A stretch of DNA of 64,000 bases from Angiostrongylus vasorum (Eukaryota; Nematoda; Chromadorea; Rhabditida; Metastrongylidae): assembly GCA_018806985.1 (NCBI GenBank), contig JADANN010000174.1:2818501-2882500 (forward strand). Direction: 5' to 3'. A program made the translations under genes and the position numbers. The notes under the pieces were generated by a model that was not told the DNA's origin, searched no databases, and worked only from the letters and a program-made list of their open reading frames with translations. Shown here piece after piece: positions 49,095-60,463 of this stretch (within the stretch, counting starts at the first letter, position 1; each line of letters opens with the position of its first letter).

Positions 49095-49868
49095 ATGTCA
49101 GCCCTTGAAGCATTTGTAAATGAACAGAAGAAAAAAGCTGGTGGAAACGGCATTGGCGGCGGTGGTATCGGTTCTGCTTCCTTCAGTCCGTTTGTGGACT
49201 TACGAAACAAGCTTACAACCTCTTTGAGGTGAAAGCTGTTGACTCTCGTTATGACTAATCACTTTTTTTTGAACGAGAGATCTAAGTTGAATAGACGGGA
49301 AGAATAGGACAGTTCGACATACAACTTTGTAATGCCAATTTAGGTGGATAACGTAGAGAGTTTTTGTTTGAGCTTTCGAATGAGGTGTTTTCAAAACATG
49401 CTAGCACCTTTCTTATTGAACCGACACTCTCTTGTTCCTATTTGTAACATAGTTAGGTTAGGTACCACCAAGGGGGACTTGAGATTTTCATTTTTTCTTC
49501 ATTTTATTTCATTTTGACTGTATTAATAAGACGCAATGGACTACACTGCACTGTTATTTTTCTCTTTATTTAAGTTGTTTTTTCAGTAGTTTACCTCTTC
49601 TTTCACGTTCTGAGACCGCCGATTCAGAGTCATTGACTGGTGAGCTGGGAGCAGATGGCCAGTTGCCGAACGCAAGGAACAGGTAGACTACGAGTTCTTA
49701 TCTCCACAGATATTGATTTTCTCTCTCGTAAATTTTCAGAGAAATTAGTTTAGAAAGAACAATGGTTGGTTCTCTTTCGGAGATGAGAATTTCTTCGGTA
49801 TGTCACGCACACAGAGGATTTTCGCCTTCTTCTTGTCACTTCTGGGCTCAGTTTTCTGCTTTTCAACG
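49095..49868 (+). CDS. SFT2-domain vesicle transport protein, first three exons (partial)
   Basis: SFT2 proteins are four-pass Golgi/endosome membrane proteins involved in fusion of retrograde vesicles. Exons 49095-49228 (MSALEAFVNEQKKKAGG, a Gly-rich stretch, then SFSPFVDLRNKLTTS), 49587-49682 (SRSETADSESLTGELGADG, acidic linker) and 49754-49868 (GWFSFGDENFFGMSRTQR, then IFAFFLSLLGSVFCFST, the first membrane segment). Phases 2, 2 and 0 agree, and a GTAGGG donor follows at 49869. The WF...LSR/MSRTQR...F...G..CF pattern is typical of the SFT2 domain start. The remaining three membrane segments were not found downstream in 49.9-56 kb, which is full of repeats; either the next intron is very long or the gene is broken. 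The family call rests on one domain half. Confidence 0.75.
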
Positions 49869-49869
49869 G

Positions 49870-50790
49870 TAGGGTTTATTTAGTGTTAATAATAGTGTTA
49901 TACAGTATCCCTCGTTACCATTTATTTTCGCTTCTTTTTGTTGCTCTAGAATTTTTTGGGGACAAATTCTTTGTCCTATTGGATAGTGAGCATTTCATTT
50001 CGTCACCTTAGAAAACTTTTCGATTACTTTCGGTGTTATGACTACTTGAAAAGTACCACTTTCTTTTTTAACGTCCGCTGGTTCTAGACGAGTTTTGATC
50101 CCACTGACTCGGTCTAGTGTGGACAGTGTATAGGTTGAAATTTTTTGATGTCAGTAGTGCATGACTTTTCCATACATTTATTTGACTATGTATTTGAAGC
50201 AACAGTTACACAAGGCTTTTATTCCGGCCATACACATCTCAAGTCAAGCCTATTTAGCTTGGCCGAGTCTTGAGCTTAGAAGTCTCGAGTCCGTTAAGGC
50301 TACATCTTGTGCTTAGAAGAGCAATGGCTTGCTATTTGGCTCTAGTTTTTCCCTATGCTATCAATCATGCAGTAGCTGTGCTTGATAAGAACTGCAGCCG
50401 AAATACAGTGTGAAGTTTTTATACGACTTTATTTTCTTGCAAGGCTGGTTTCTTTGAGCAAAAAAAAAGCAAAATTATTCGTTCATGGTTTATTTGAGTT
50501 CTCATGGGAATGAAGTATGAGTCCTATTAGTATTCATCTTTCTTCTCTTCAAAAGGTTTTTCTTCTTGTAATTGAAACTGCTTTGTTTTTGGGCGTCTGA
50601 TGCAATGAATTTTCTAGATATGCTAGCTTAAATTCTGTTCATTTTCATCCTTTCCAGTGGAGGTTCATCTACGTTTTTTCGACGTGAAGGGGTCTTTATT
50701 TCTAGAATGAAGTTTTATATTCCAAATCTAACCATGTAACTCATTCAGAACCGTACCGGTGTTTTAATAATTGGGGAATTTGATAAATAA
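49870..50790. other. AT-rich sequence after SFT2 exon 3
   Basis: Begins with the exon 3 donor. The later SFT2 exons were looked for here and not found. Confidence 0.45.
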
Positions 50791-50799
50791 AAAATGGAA

Positions 50800-51066
50800 T
50801 AAAGCTTTCGGCGTCGATCAATCTCTGAGGGATGCGATGTGCATTCGACTTCATTAAGTTCCGTTGGAGGTGAGTGAATGCATATCTGCTCTTTACCCTG
50901 ATTCGCGGTGGCCTACCGATGTATCGAATCAATGTTGCTATCCTCCTAGACAAGGCTGGTATCAATTTGCTGACCTCGGAGGGATGGAAGGCTTGGTGAG
51001 CCTTCAGAGCGTGGATCGATGCAATGTGTATTGCAGAACTCCTCCGACCATTGCGCCACAAGCGCC
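50800..51066 (-). repeat. tRNA-derived SINE, family 2
   Basis: Reverse copy from AAAGCTTTCGGCGTCGATCA to CATTGCGCCACAAGCGCC; an (AT)n run follows its head. Confidence 0.7.
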
Positions 51067-51092
51067 ACATATATGTATATATAAGTACGCAC

Positions 51093-51134
<42 letters not shown>

Positions 51135-51155
51135 CGTATATATGTATACATATGT
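51066..51155. repeat. (AT)n microsatellite with TATG/TACA variants
   Basis: About 20 AT units with ATACATACGTATATATG variants, next to a SINE head. Confidence 0.9.
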
Positions 51156-51159
51156 TTGT

Positions 51160-53360
51160 GTATGCATTGCGAAGTGCTGTTTTATTTTTATTTTTTTCGA
51201 GCAAAATTTGGTGATAGAGAGGAAAGAAAGCACAGTTTCTAACAAAATCTGGTAGTACGACAACCACTCATGTTCGCATCGCAGTGCTTTCGGAGACATG
51301 CCCTGTAGGGGAAATCACCCTCGTTCAACCACTTTTCTGCTGTGGTTACAAATCCTGGGCAAAAATAAAAACCAAAAAAAGGAACAACTCCTGAAAATTG
51401 GAAATTTATTCTGTTGGAGTAGGAAGATTCGTATATTGCTAGCAAGGATATGTAAATTTGTGCAGCAATCTTATCATCTGAGTATATCTAGTTGTTTTTC
51501 TTTCAAGTAATAAGCCACACCTCGAGCTGAAAGGTGCTAACTCAAAGTTGCAGGGATGTTTGGGTCCACATATGCATTGAAATCAGTGCATATTTCAGTG
51601 GACATGTGAAGCCCACTCCCGATCAATCAGTGCAGAATTTCAGAACGAAATCTGTTTTTCTGTATAAATTAATAGCGTTATGGAGATTTTTACCCGCACT
51701 TGCTTTAGCCTTCTCATGCTTCTGCATTTATTAATATGTGTTCAGATCTGGTCTTATAGTTTCAATTCGCGATCACCAATGCAAAACTTGTGCCTTGTGC
51801 TGGGATCGAACCGGTGACCCTGTTTACAAAACGGACACTTTGTCGCTGAACCAATGAGGCTTTTCGACTCCAGCATGAGGCATGTGTTCAGGTCGTCAGA
51901 ATAGCTGCTTCAACTCAATTTATTTCCTGTCTTTTTTGTAATGGAAGTTCATCCACTTTTGAGGCTTAAAAATTGCCAAGTAGTGACTAGAATAGGATAT
52001 TTTGCAGCAATCTTACCATTTGAGTATATAACTGACTCATCCATTTCATAGGAAATTTCTCTGCCGATGTAATACTAGAATGTCTTAGTGGTTTTCTATC
52101 AATATACTGCTGCTATATTCACATGTTCATTGCTGTTACATATTCACTACTACCTTGTTACTAATCTTCAGTAATTTTTCCAGTGGTCACAATGTTATTA
52201 AAATTATGGAGTGGCGTGTGGGGTAGATAGTATTTAGTTAGTGAGTAAAGGAGTTAGTAAGGTAGTTAGTAAAACAATCGTAGTTTTGTGCAAGAACTGT
52301 TTCTAGTTGTATAAGCCGTGACATATGACGATTTCGTCCCGTTACAAATACTTGCTCACCACGCCTAGTCCAATACCACATACCAGTTTTCCTTTTTTTT
52401 TCTACTTTTTGAATGACATCATTTCAAGTTTATCAGGTTTAAGTGGAGTGTTAAGACACACTCTACTAGGAATCGGTGGCGTTTGAGGTATTCGTACGCC
52501 CGCGTTGACTTCCGATTACCTTCTTTGTGTGACTAAATGAAAGTTGTAGAATACTCAGGTTACACCCTTGACGTTTGCTTTCTTGTTAGAAAGATTCGTG
52601 AAGTCAAACTATAGCAGCTTAATACCACGAGATATCTGAGGGCTTAATTCCAATGTGTTGGGTCCTGAAGAATAGTACTGAATACTGCTTTAATCGCTAG
52701 AGCAGTCTGTCATACAGTAGTAGTCTGGTTGATGTTTACCGTCGCTTATTTCTGCTAGCACATTAAAAAAAATCGCCTAGTTTTTCGCTGCTCACTCTGA
52801 TATCTCCTCGTACTCAACACTCTGTAGTCTCTCTTTGTGTGCAGGAAGCAAAAATCGTCATTGGGTGCTTCTCATTCTCAATACAACTGGCCAGAAGACA
52901 ACGCTCAGTGATTACTAACCCATGACGGATACGCGCCATTATGCGTGGCTTCCGAATGGTATAAAAAAGGATAAAAAATCCCTACGAGTGGTACACAAAC
53001 AATTTTCCATCGGCTGCAGACGCTAAAGGATCCGTACTGTCCTTTATGTGCTAATACTAGTGCTCAGTTGTACGGACGCTCGCTAACTTCGTCGTTGAGC
53101 CTCATATCTCTTTTACAAAAGATTTCGAACCATCTATTTACTGCGCTGTCGGAAACACTTCCCTGACCCATAATTTCATGCCATTTCAAAGTGCTCCTGC
53201 ATAGCTATGTCCACTTTTAAACACATAAGGGTAAACAATACAATTTGCTTGCTTCGAGAGGGTTATTTCAACGAAACTATTAGGTTCTACGGAAATTGAT
53301 GTCCGATTTTAATCTACATTTTCAACGTGGCATATTTCAGCTTGGAATAAACTTTATTTA
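51160..53360. other. no gene recognised
   Basis: Contains the tRNA-like relic (51.8 kb) and a short TTAGTNAG-type tandem stretch at 52220-52275. Confidence 0.45.
51790..51860 (-). tRNA. tRNA-Thr(UGU)-like sequence, probable pseudogene
   Basis: Minus strand starts GCCTCATTGG at 51860, has the anticodon loop TTTTGTAAA, a B box CCGGTTCGATCCC, and ends near AAGGCA. Acceptor stem has two mismatches, and the D and T stems are weak. A tRNA-derived repeat is the alternative. Confidence 0.35.
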
Positions 53361-53429
53361 CTTGAATATTTGGATGGCCCGTATTTGCGGGTAGTGCAGG
53401 CCACAGCACAATTTCTGCTGATTTCTCTC

Positions 53430-54640
53430 TGCCTAATCGTCATCCTTGATAGTGGTCGACTTCGAACACGCCATCATTCGCGAATCCCATTCCGCAGTCA
53501 TAGAGTCGCTCCCATCTGTAATGCAGATGGTTAAGATTAGCGAGTTTAGCCGCGAACACGTCATCTCATCGTCTTGGCTGTCCTTCACGAGGACGCTTGC
53601 ATTCTTTTTGGAAACCACTTAACTGTTCTTCTCGTCTATCTGCCAGCTGCTCTTCTTATTTTGTGGCTGGCCCATCTGCGTTTCGCTGTCGATGTATATT
53701 CTTCTGGAGCCCGAAGATGTGACATGTTTCGAAGGTATTAGCTTCGCATTCCAACTAGATGCTGTGTGTGCTGGTTATATCTCATGAGAGGTCGTTCAAG
53801 CGCTCTGTGGATAGTGCGCAGATTTCTTGACGTGGTTGAACTATCAGCCCACTTCTCTGTGCGTCGACCTGGTCGGGTCTCTCCTTATCTGCCAATCATA
53901 TGCGGAGAGGATTTTATTGAGAATATCCTCGTCATTCACGCTTTTACTTGTTTTTTCTTGGATGATGCAAGAAGTTCTTTCCCAACTTTTGGATGAATCG
54001 CACCTTTTATGAGTGCTGAGAAAAATCCCACAAGACGATTTCCACTCTCATTTCGATCTCTATTTCCGAATTTTCCTGTCCATAATTCATTTTTTGTTGG
54101 CCGTTGCTAATCTGACACTGAACTTTCCAACAATGAATTTATAGAACTTTTCGTTGCAGATTAGATCTTCCAACTGGCTGCAGAAGGCGTCCAGTTCGCT
54201 CTTATGACCCGTAGAAGTTGGTGAATAACAGTTGATAGTGACATTTTCTGCCTTGGAAGTTGAAATGGTTGAATGGTCAGGCGCAGGGTAAGATTTCGTA
54301 TGAAGTGATTAGATGGGAAATAGATGGGTGGTCGACAAAGCTTACGCCTCCGACATTTCGTATCGGAAATTTCCCTCCACAAATGACAAAGGTTCCATCA
54401 TCTAATTGGCATTTGTCGCTCTTTCTGCTCCTCATCTCTTATAGGGTAGTCGCAGGGAATTTGATGCGACCGGATGCTTCAAAAAGAGCCTAAAGCTCGG
54501 TGTCTGTAGAGACTATTCTGGTATTATAGGTGCAGAGCAAGAAACAGTCTCCATGGCGTGTCTTGGCATGCGCGTTGTTCCCGTTTCCAATGGCGTCCTG
54601 TGCAACACGAGATTTGATCGTCTCTCACCGCTTCTCTCAC
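53430..54640 (-). mobile_element. RTE-type LINE relic, minus strand, endonuclease plus reverse transcriptase end
   Basis: Minus strand, 5' to 3': about 54470-54150 is the endonuclease (KSDKCQLDDGTFVICGG, FPIRNVGGVSFVDHPSISHL), 54170-54020 the part before the core (KFYKFIVG-like), then a jump over the palm to 53890-53590 (TSRNLRTIHRALERPLMRYN, HTQHLVGM, RWASHKIRR). The reverse transcriptase core is deleted. Confidence 0.65.
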
Positions 54641-54679
54641 CACCCGACGTCATGGACGGGAGCGCCCATTGTTTGGTGT

Positions 54680-54860
54680 ACTGAGGCTGCAATTTTCCTT
54701 GTTTAGGCATTGTTGTTCACTAGAATCCCGAGGTCAGCTTCCCGAAGCCCTTCTCAGGTCGTCGGAACCCCAGGCGGTCGCCGACCTTGTGCATCAGAGG
54801 GAGATTTGTCACTGTCACCATACCTTTTGCTGCAATTTCGACCTTCGGAAGTATTGTAGA
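54680..54860 (+). repeat. family 4 repeat, inner part only
   Basis: ACTAGAATCCCGAGGTCAGC and CAGAGGGAGATTTGTCAC; diverged and truncated at both ends. Confidence 0.4.
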
Positions 54861-55584
54861 GCTTCATATTGGTCCGACCGTTGAGCCGATGGTCGTCGGC
54901 TGTCATAGACCATCTCTTTCTCATCGCACATCACAACATGATCGAAAAACACGTCGTTCGTTTTGCACAGAAGCCGACGTTACCTCAAAACGAAGATCTT
55001 GATGATTCCGTTCAACAAACGCACTGATTTGTCGAGCTTTCTCTTGTGCCAAATCCTTTTTGGATACTCTGAAAACAGTTTAGATGCTTACATCAAGTTC
55101 TCGAACAGTTCTGTATGTATTTGCTTTCACCAAATTCTTCAGTTCATTGTCGTCAGTAGCAGTTTCAAAACTTATGCTGCATTCTGCACTCGCTAGCACT
55201 TTCCTGGCATCATGCCTCATTAATATTTCGAGTCTTTTGCGGTGCACTACATCTGAGTTCGAATTCCTAGAAGTAGATTTGTCGAAATCGCTCTTTTGTC
55301 ACTTGAGATTCCTACTCCTTGAAATTTGTCGAAAGCGCAATTTGAATTGTCATTCAATTAAAATTGCAGAAGTCCATAAAATGAGCTTTGGAAAAATGCA
55401 TAATAATGCAGTAATAATGATAGTTGGAGAAAAAAAACAATTGCTAAAACATTCAAGAGAAATGAGATTACGAATCGAGCATGAGTTTCCGAACAGCCTA
55501 ATAGAATCGTTGCGAATCGAAATTATTGGCGAAAGTACTGCACAGAAAATGGTCGGGAGCTGAACCTTGTTGCAAAAATACTTG

Positions 55585-55975
55585 ATACTTGATACTTGAA
55601 TGACCCGTCCTCACTGGTTGTGCGTGCCCCCAGGATAATCGCTATTTCTGAGATTTGTTAGTTAAGCCATTGTGGTTCCCTGGAATTGCGAGGTCAGCAT
55701 GGCCAAAGTTTGCCCCCAGGTCGTCACCACCACGGGCAGTCGCAGCTCTTGTGGACCAGAGAGAAATTTGCGACCACCATGCGACTTATATACCAGGACA
55801 ATGGTGGGTCCTAATGTTGGTTTACTCTTAGCTAGGCTTTCTGATAGAAACGCCGGAGTCTTTCTGTGCTCGGGAGACCCTACCAAGGGATGAGTCTCAC
55901 GTTGCACATCGCACTCCGACACCCAGGAACACCTCCCAGTCACGATGAGGTGGTAAACCGTTGGGAGGAATCGCA
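55585..55975 (+). repeat. 390-bp interspersed repeat, family 4
   Basis: GATACTTGAATGACCCGTCC start, GTGGTTCCCTGGAATTGCGA core, CGATGAGGTGGTAAACCGTT end. Confidence 0.7.
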
Positions 55976-56039
55976 AAAAAAATGATAAATAATTTTAAAA
56001 TGGCCCACAGTAGAAAAAAGCAGTAGTTGCTCATTACAA

Positions 56040-56345
56040 AATGTGTACTCGCAAAACTTGGACCCCGGGCCAGATCGAATCACGATTTCCCTTTCCGGGG
56101 GCTCGCAGCTACAACCTCAACTTAACCAGGTTCGAAGCCGATTTGTGTCCCAAATCAATCCCGCTGACGAGTATTGCTGAAACTAGGGCCTTCGTGGAGC
56201 AATGTGTGATGCGCAGGCCCCCCGGAAGGGGAAATCATGGTTCGAGCTTGCCCGGAGTCCAAGTTTTGCGAATATCTCAGCATCGTTGTGGTTGTAATTC
56301 ACATCATACCTGCCGTGAAAAAATTGTAGTAGGCGGGAAATAAAA
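56040..56345 (+). repeat. tRNA-derived SINE, family 1, plus an inverted partial copy
   Basis: 56190-56345 is a plus copy (CATGGTTCGAGCTTGCCC, CAAGTTTTGCGAATATCTC, TGGTTGTAATTCACATCAT). 56045-56115 looks like an inverted tRNA-like head. Confidence 0.5.
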
Positions 56346-56488
56346 AGGTTAAAATTGTTTTTGTACAATTAACAACGACAAAACTTGCCACCCAACCCAT
56401 CACCAACTGAAACAAACCTAATCATCACTTTGGTGATGAATGTCACTTTGTTGATGGTGTTTTTGATGAGAACTTTATTTAACAGTAG

Positions 56489-56526
56489 TTAACATGTCTG
56501 CGGTTTCGCTTTCTTCAGAACTTGAA
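56489..56526 (-). ncRNA. hammerhead-like motif, PLE F 5' end (degenerate)
   Basis: Minus strand: intact CUGAAGA, but GAAA has become GACA-like and stem I is lost. Opposite orientation to the 3' motif of the same element. Confidence 0.4.
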
Positions 56527-57299
56527 CGAGCCAAATAGAAGTTTGGAAAGTTTACGAAAATCCCATGAATCAAACTAGTGTTGATAATGTACGGGTGAAG
56601 TCAGGAGTTACCGTGTTAGGAGGCATAACTCTCCCTGACAGTTTCGTCGCTAAACGGTTAGGACACCTGCTGTGTCTCTGAGTTCATTTATATTAGGTCC
56701 TTACAACCATTTTAGTTTCTCATTAACGCAACCTATTTCTAAGGCGAGCTTGAATAGTATTGCATGCAGTCTGCACGAGCTTCAAGAACAACACCGTTAC
56801 AGGGCTAGATTAGATACTTTATACAAGAACGAAAAACGAAAAATAGGAGCATTACCACCGCCACTTTTTTCCTCGAGCGTTTTTTAGACAGGAGGACCAC
56901 AACGGCGGAGTAGATATCTTTTCGCATCTTTCCGACGAAACTCTCAAAGACCTTAATCTTTCTGGCAAAAAGAAAGTTTAGTGCTAACTTCGCAGTAGCG
57001 CAAAAAATATAGTACGCGATAGTTTCAGGAATAGTAAGTTCAAAAGCCATAAGAATATCAGTTCGTGTTAAATCGATTTGTTAATTAAATAAGGTAGGTG
57101 GTCGTTGTTATCCCTCGTGAGTTAAATGTCTAAATAACGGAGAGACACTCCAAGATGCTTCCCTTTGTCGCGCATCGTCCGAAAAGGATTTCAAAAGTCA
57201 ATACCGATAATTGGACACAGAGTAGCCCAAAGTAGCATTAAACCATCAGTTATTTTTGCAATTTAGGCAACACGTCAGCATAACGCGCGTCCTTGTAGT

Positions 57300-57802
57300 G
57301 CTTACGTGGTTGAGTCCTTCGACGTTACCACCCTTCACACTAACGTGTTGAATGCCTCCGCAATGCAAACCATCCTCGAACTCCTTATGTAACACGAAGG
57401 AGCAATAAACACGTATAGCTGGTCGATTCAACAAATCATAGTCTTTTAAAGGAGGAACGCTTAAACTGCTCAGTTTTCAGTTGCTCAAGAAAATATTAAC
57501 CACAAATGAGGGGGTTGGGAATGAGACAGCGACTGGCACCAAACCGTGCCACTGCATTTATGTGCAAGCTAGAAGCACCACTAATCATTATCTGGCCATC
57601 ACTGTATTGCAGATATGTAGATGATTGTTTTATCATCTGCTCCACACAGGAGGAGGTGGACAAGTGGTTTAAATTATTGAATGAACAATCAGAGTATACT
57701 ACCCAAGGGAAACCGAAGGAAAACCGACTTCCATTTCTGTACGTTCAAATTAAACTATCCGAATACGGCCACATCATCAAATCGTTCCGAAAGGCAAGGT
57801 AG
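57300..57802 (+). pseudogene. PLE F reverse transcriptase relic with an intact YVDD box
   Basis: Pieces in order: TTLHTNVLNASAMQTILEL (first aspartate strand region, about 57.32 kb), RQRLAPNRATAFMCKLEAP, then LYCRYVDDCFIICSTQEEVD with the catalytic YVDD at about 57.62 kb, and EYTTQGKPKENRLPFLYVQI. The last 98 residues are open (57506-57802), but the domain upstream has stops and shifts. Other copies here have YVDG or YIGD at this box. Confidence 0.65.
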
Positions 57803-58486
57803 AAAAAAACACTGTTTCATTACCGTCCTTTCACCCTTCACACATAAAAGCGGCTTATGAGGAATCTGTTTCGAACAGGCACTAGCGCTTCAGATGAAGA
57901 GAGCGGGGGAAGAGATTGCTGGACTTGGAGCGAAAAATAGCTATTTCCAATGGCTCAAACCAGTTGCCGCTCGGGATAGACTTGCGTTGATCCAGATTGG
58001 TGTATCCGATTTCTTGTGAAGCGTCCAGGGGCGAATACATTGCCGAGGCCAGTAGACCTCTTTTTGTCCGTATAGAAAGGGACTTAGTTGGGAGGTTTAA
58101 GTGAAGCAAAGTGCTCCACTAAGTACGCGTAGGAGAGAAAACAGCATAAAAGAGATTTTGAAATCGAAATCACTCTGGCATGAAGATCTAAAAAAAGTGG
58201 ATAATTTCTAAAATTTGAAAAAATAAATCAAAGGGAGGAGTATTTTGTGATCATGCGTGACTTTGTGCCATACATCAGGCTCGTTTCTTGACTTCAGCCA
58301 GGTAAATTCTTCAGCCATGTAAGGCTGTGCTGCTGGTCTCCATACTGGAAGACCTATAAGGAACAAAATGGTGAGTTTTTTAAGGCAAGCTGTTTCCCAT
58401 CCGATAGAAACTTAGGTGTTGAGCTTTTTCTGCTGAAGTTATAAAAGTCTTTGGTTGAATATATTGCGTATAAGCTAGACCTTTGC

Positions 58487-58523
58487 AGGCTTTGAAGGAG
58501 GCGAAATCGCCGAAACGTTAGCT
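58487..58523 (+). ncRNA. hammerhead-like motif, PLE F 3' end (degenerate)
   Basis: Core UUGAAGG (two changes); stem II GGCG/CGCC, GAAA, CGUU and stem I GGCU/AGCU kept. Confidence 0.45.
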
Positions 58524-59337
58524 AATTTTGAATCTGCTCTGTAAGAAGACACAAATTTATTGATCATTGACGTGGTTAACAGAAATCGGTCCTGGGAGCT
58601 TGCGCCACAATTACCGTTCTCTTTCTACCATCTCTAATCACTTAAGAAGTGTCTCGCTCTAACTGTATATTCCGTTCATTCTTGAAGAACGAGCTTTTTT
58701 CCGCGACCTGAACTTCATGGTTTGGCTCGTTGTGGTTTGCCTGCGATGTTTTACTGTACAGCAATCACCTCAGTTTAGTATGTGCACGAAACTGCTTGCT
58801 TAATATGTCGGCACGTATCTCTCCAGAGTAGAAAAAAAGAGCTTTAGAAGAATTTTGTAAGAGCTTAGAGTCGCAGATATTAGCTCGGTTGTGTTTGTTA
58901 GTTTAGTGAATAGGAATGAATCCTTGATAGGAATGAAGATAGCGTAAGCTGCGTAATTCTTGCATTAAGTTGTTCTCTATGTCTTTTGAACGTTTTTTAG
59001 GTGTGCGCAGAATTATAGGGCATTTCTATGATATTCTTTGTAGCTTTATCATTTTCACTGCTACATTTATCCTGTTGTGTTAAGCTTCGCATTACGTCTT
59101 GGAAAGAAACAAGCAAAATGACGATGTCATAGAAATTTTTCTAGGCTTATTCATTCTTTCTTTTTTTGCCCTTTTCTTGTAGCTTTCCTTTTCATTCATT
59201 ATCTACTGCGATGCGGACAGATCGACTTCTTGGTCGTCGAGTACGAAATAATGCGCGTTCGTTTCGGCGCTGTAGAAAGGTTTCTACTATTTTCAGGGAC
59301 TGCCCTCATTACCGTTGCAATGGTTAATATATGCTTC

Positions 59338-59481
59338 CGTCGTTTTTCTCTCTCAGCAATTGCGAGGTTGTTAAACAGCATACGTTTACTTCTATTACTT
59401 GCATGGACCTCGCGATTGCTGAGAGAGAAAACGACGAATTCATGATTCAATGCCGAGATTAATAGAAAGTCGATCCTGGGC
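59338..59481. mobile_element. 144-bp PLE-derived foldback insertion with 12-bp target duplication
   Basis: Inverted arms of about 31 bp (59338-59369 and 59407-59437, TCGTTTTTCTCTCTCAGCAA type) around a short spacer, followed by the PLE 3' end (GAGATTAATAGAAAGTCGAT, CCTGGG). AATATATGCTTC lies exactly on both sides (59326-59337 and 59482-59493). The arms match the outer ends of PLE D, so this is an internally deleted relative that still inserted with a duplication. Confidence 0.75.
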
Positions 59482-60116
59482 AATATATGCTTCATTAAAC
59501 GCGATTCCTTATAGAACCCCTACTTTCTCAAGCAGCTGAACTTTATCCAAAATTTTTTGGCGTAATGTTGGTATAATTTATATTTTCCAACTCAGACTGA
59601 ATTTGTTTTTACCTCAAGGTTTAAATTTTGAAATCAGAGGTGCATTTCCCTTTTCTACAGCGAAGATGTCGAACCGTCTATGGAGACGTAAACGCGCAAA
59701 GTTTGAATAGAGCTATGTTTGTTTATATATTATAGTGGCAGATGATCTGTGTATGATTTTGGCTACATTTTGACATCCTATCGTTTCCATTCTTTACTGT
59801 TTAAATGTTGGTTGAGCATGGTTTTCCCGGGAATCTTGAGAGTGCCCTGCTGTTTTTCAACAGTGACGGTGGCCTTGACTTGTGGTTAGAAGTTACTTCC
59901 TTACTTTGTTGCTGCGATTCGTTTACGACAGCTGTAACTCCTGCAATTAATGGTCAACCAATCAATGTTGTTATAAAATCCCAAATCCCAGTTTACCAAC
60001 ATTCAGAAAAAAAGAACCTAGGGAATAGTAACGCGTCGTTTTCTTGTTCAGCAATCGCGAGGTTGTTAAACAGTATACATTTTCTTCCATAGAAAAACAC
60101 AATACAATACAACAGT

Positions 60117-60154
60117 AGCTGACGTTTCGGCAGGATCGCCTTCTTCAGAGCCTG
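60117..60154 (-). ncRNA. hammerhead-like ribozyme, PLE D left arm (intact core)
   Basis: On the minus strand: GGCU, core CUGAAGA, stem II GGCG/UGCC, GAAA, CGUC (cleavage expected after the C), then AGCU pairing with GGCU as stem I. Stem III is only the palindrome ACGU, so activity would need a dimer. PLEs are known to carry such minimal type I motifs in their terminal repeats. There is one unpaired A before stem II. Confidence 0.7.
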
Positions 60155-60463
60155 GAAGGGTACACTGATATACAATTTGCTAGGCCAAACGCTTCAATAA
60201 CACTTACAAAAAGACGAAAAACTCTATGGTAATTACATGATCAACAGCTTCTCGAAAAAAACTCACCGCTTTTTTTACGTGACTTCCAATGAGGAAGACT
60301 AGAACAGCTGATTATAGTTGCAGATGGTTGATGACTGCACCATCTCACATCAGAGATTAATATGAACATACGGGGTCAGGTCGTGTATGACCCTCTGGGC
60401 ATTCATCCCTTCTATTCATTGTAGGGTTGTTGGCATTTATCCAAAAAATCCTCAAAAAAATTT

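Larger units (their letters stand above)
56480..58600 (+). mobile_element. PLE F: Penelope-like copy, plus strand, decayed
   Basis: Opens with an inverted hammerhead-like motif (56489-56526, minus). Then on the plus strand: an N-terminal piece (56690-56890: LHELQEQHRYRARLDTLYKN, EKRKIGALPPPLF), reverse transcriptase (57300-57800) and a damaged GIY-YIG region (about 57860-58200). It ends with a second hammerhead-like motif (58487-58523) and the 3' terminus near 58600 (GTTAACAGAAATCGGTCCTG). Inner parts are deleted between 56.9 and 57.25 kb. Confidence 0.65.

Noticed and set aside
50741..51299. Overlapping frames of more than 110 codons on both strands
   Set aside because: They read through a SINE and an (AT)n run; repeat artefacts.
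55084..55563. 159-codon plus-strand open frame
   Set aside because: No motif, no splice or start support, odd composition (Ser/Leu start, basic end); close to RTE relics on the other strand. Treated as chance or antisense repeat.
57506..57802. Host gene with a YVDD motif (telomerase)
   Set aside because: Flanked by PLE N-terminal, GIY-YIG and terminal-repeat pieces; it is a PLE reverse transcriptase.
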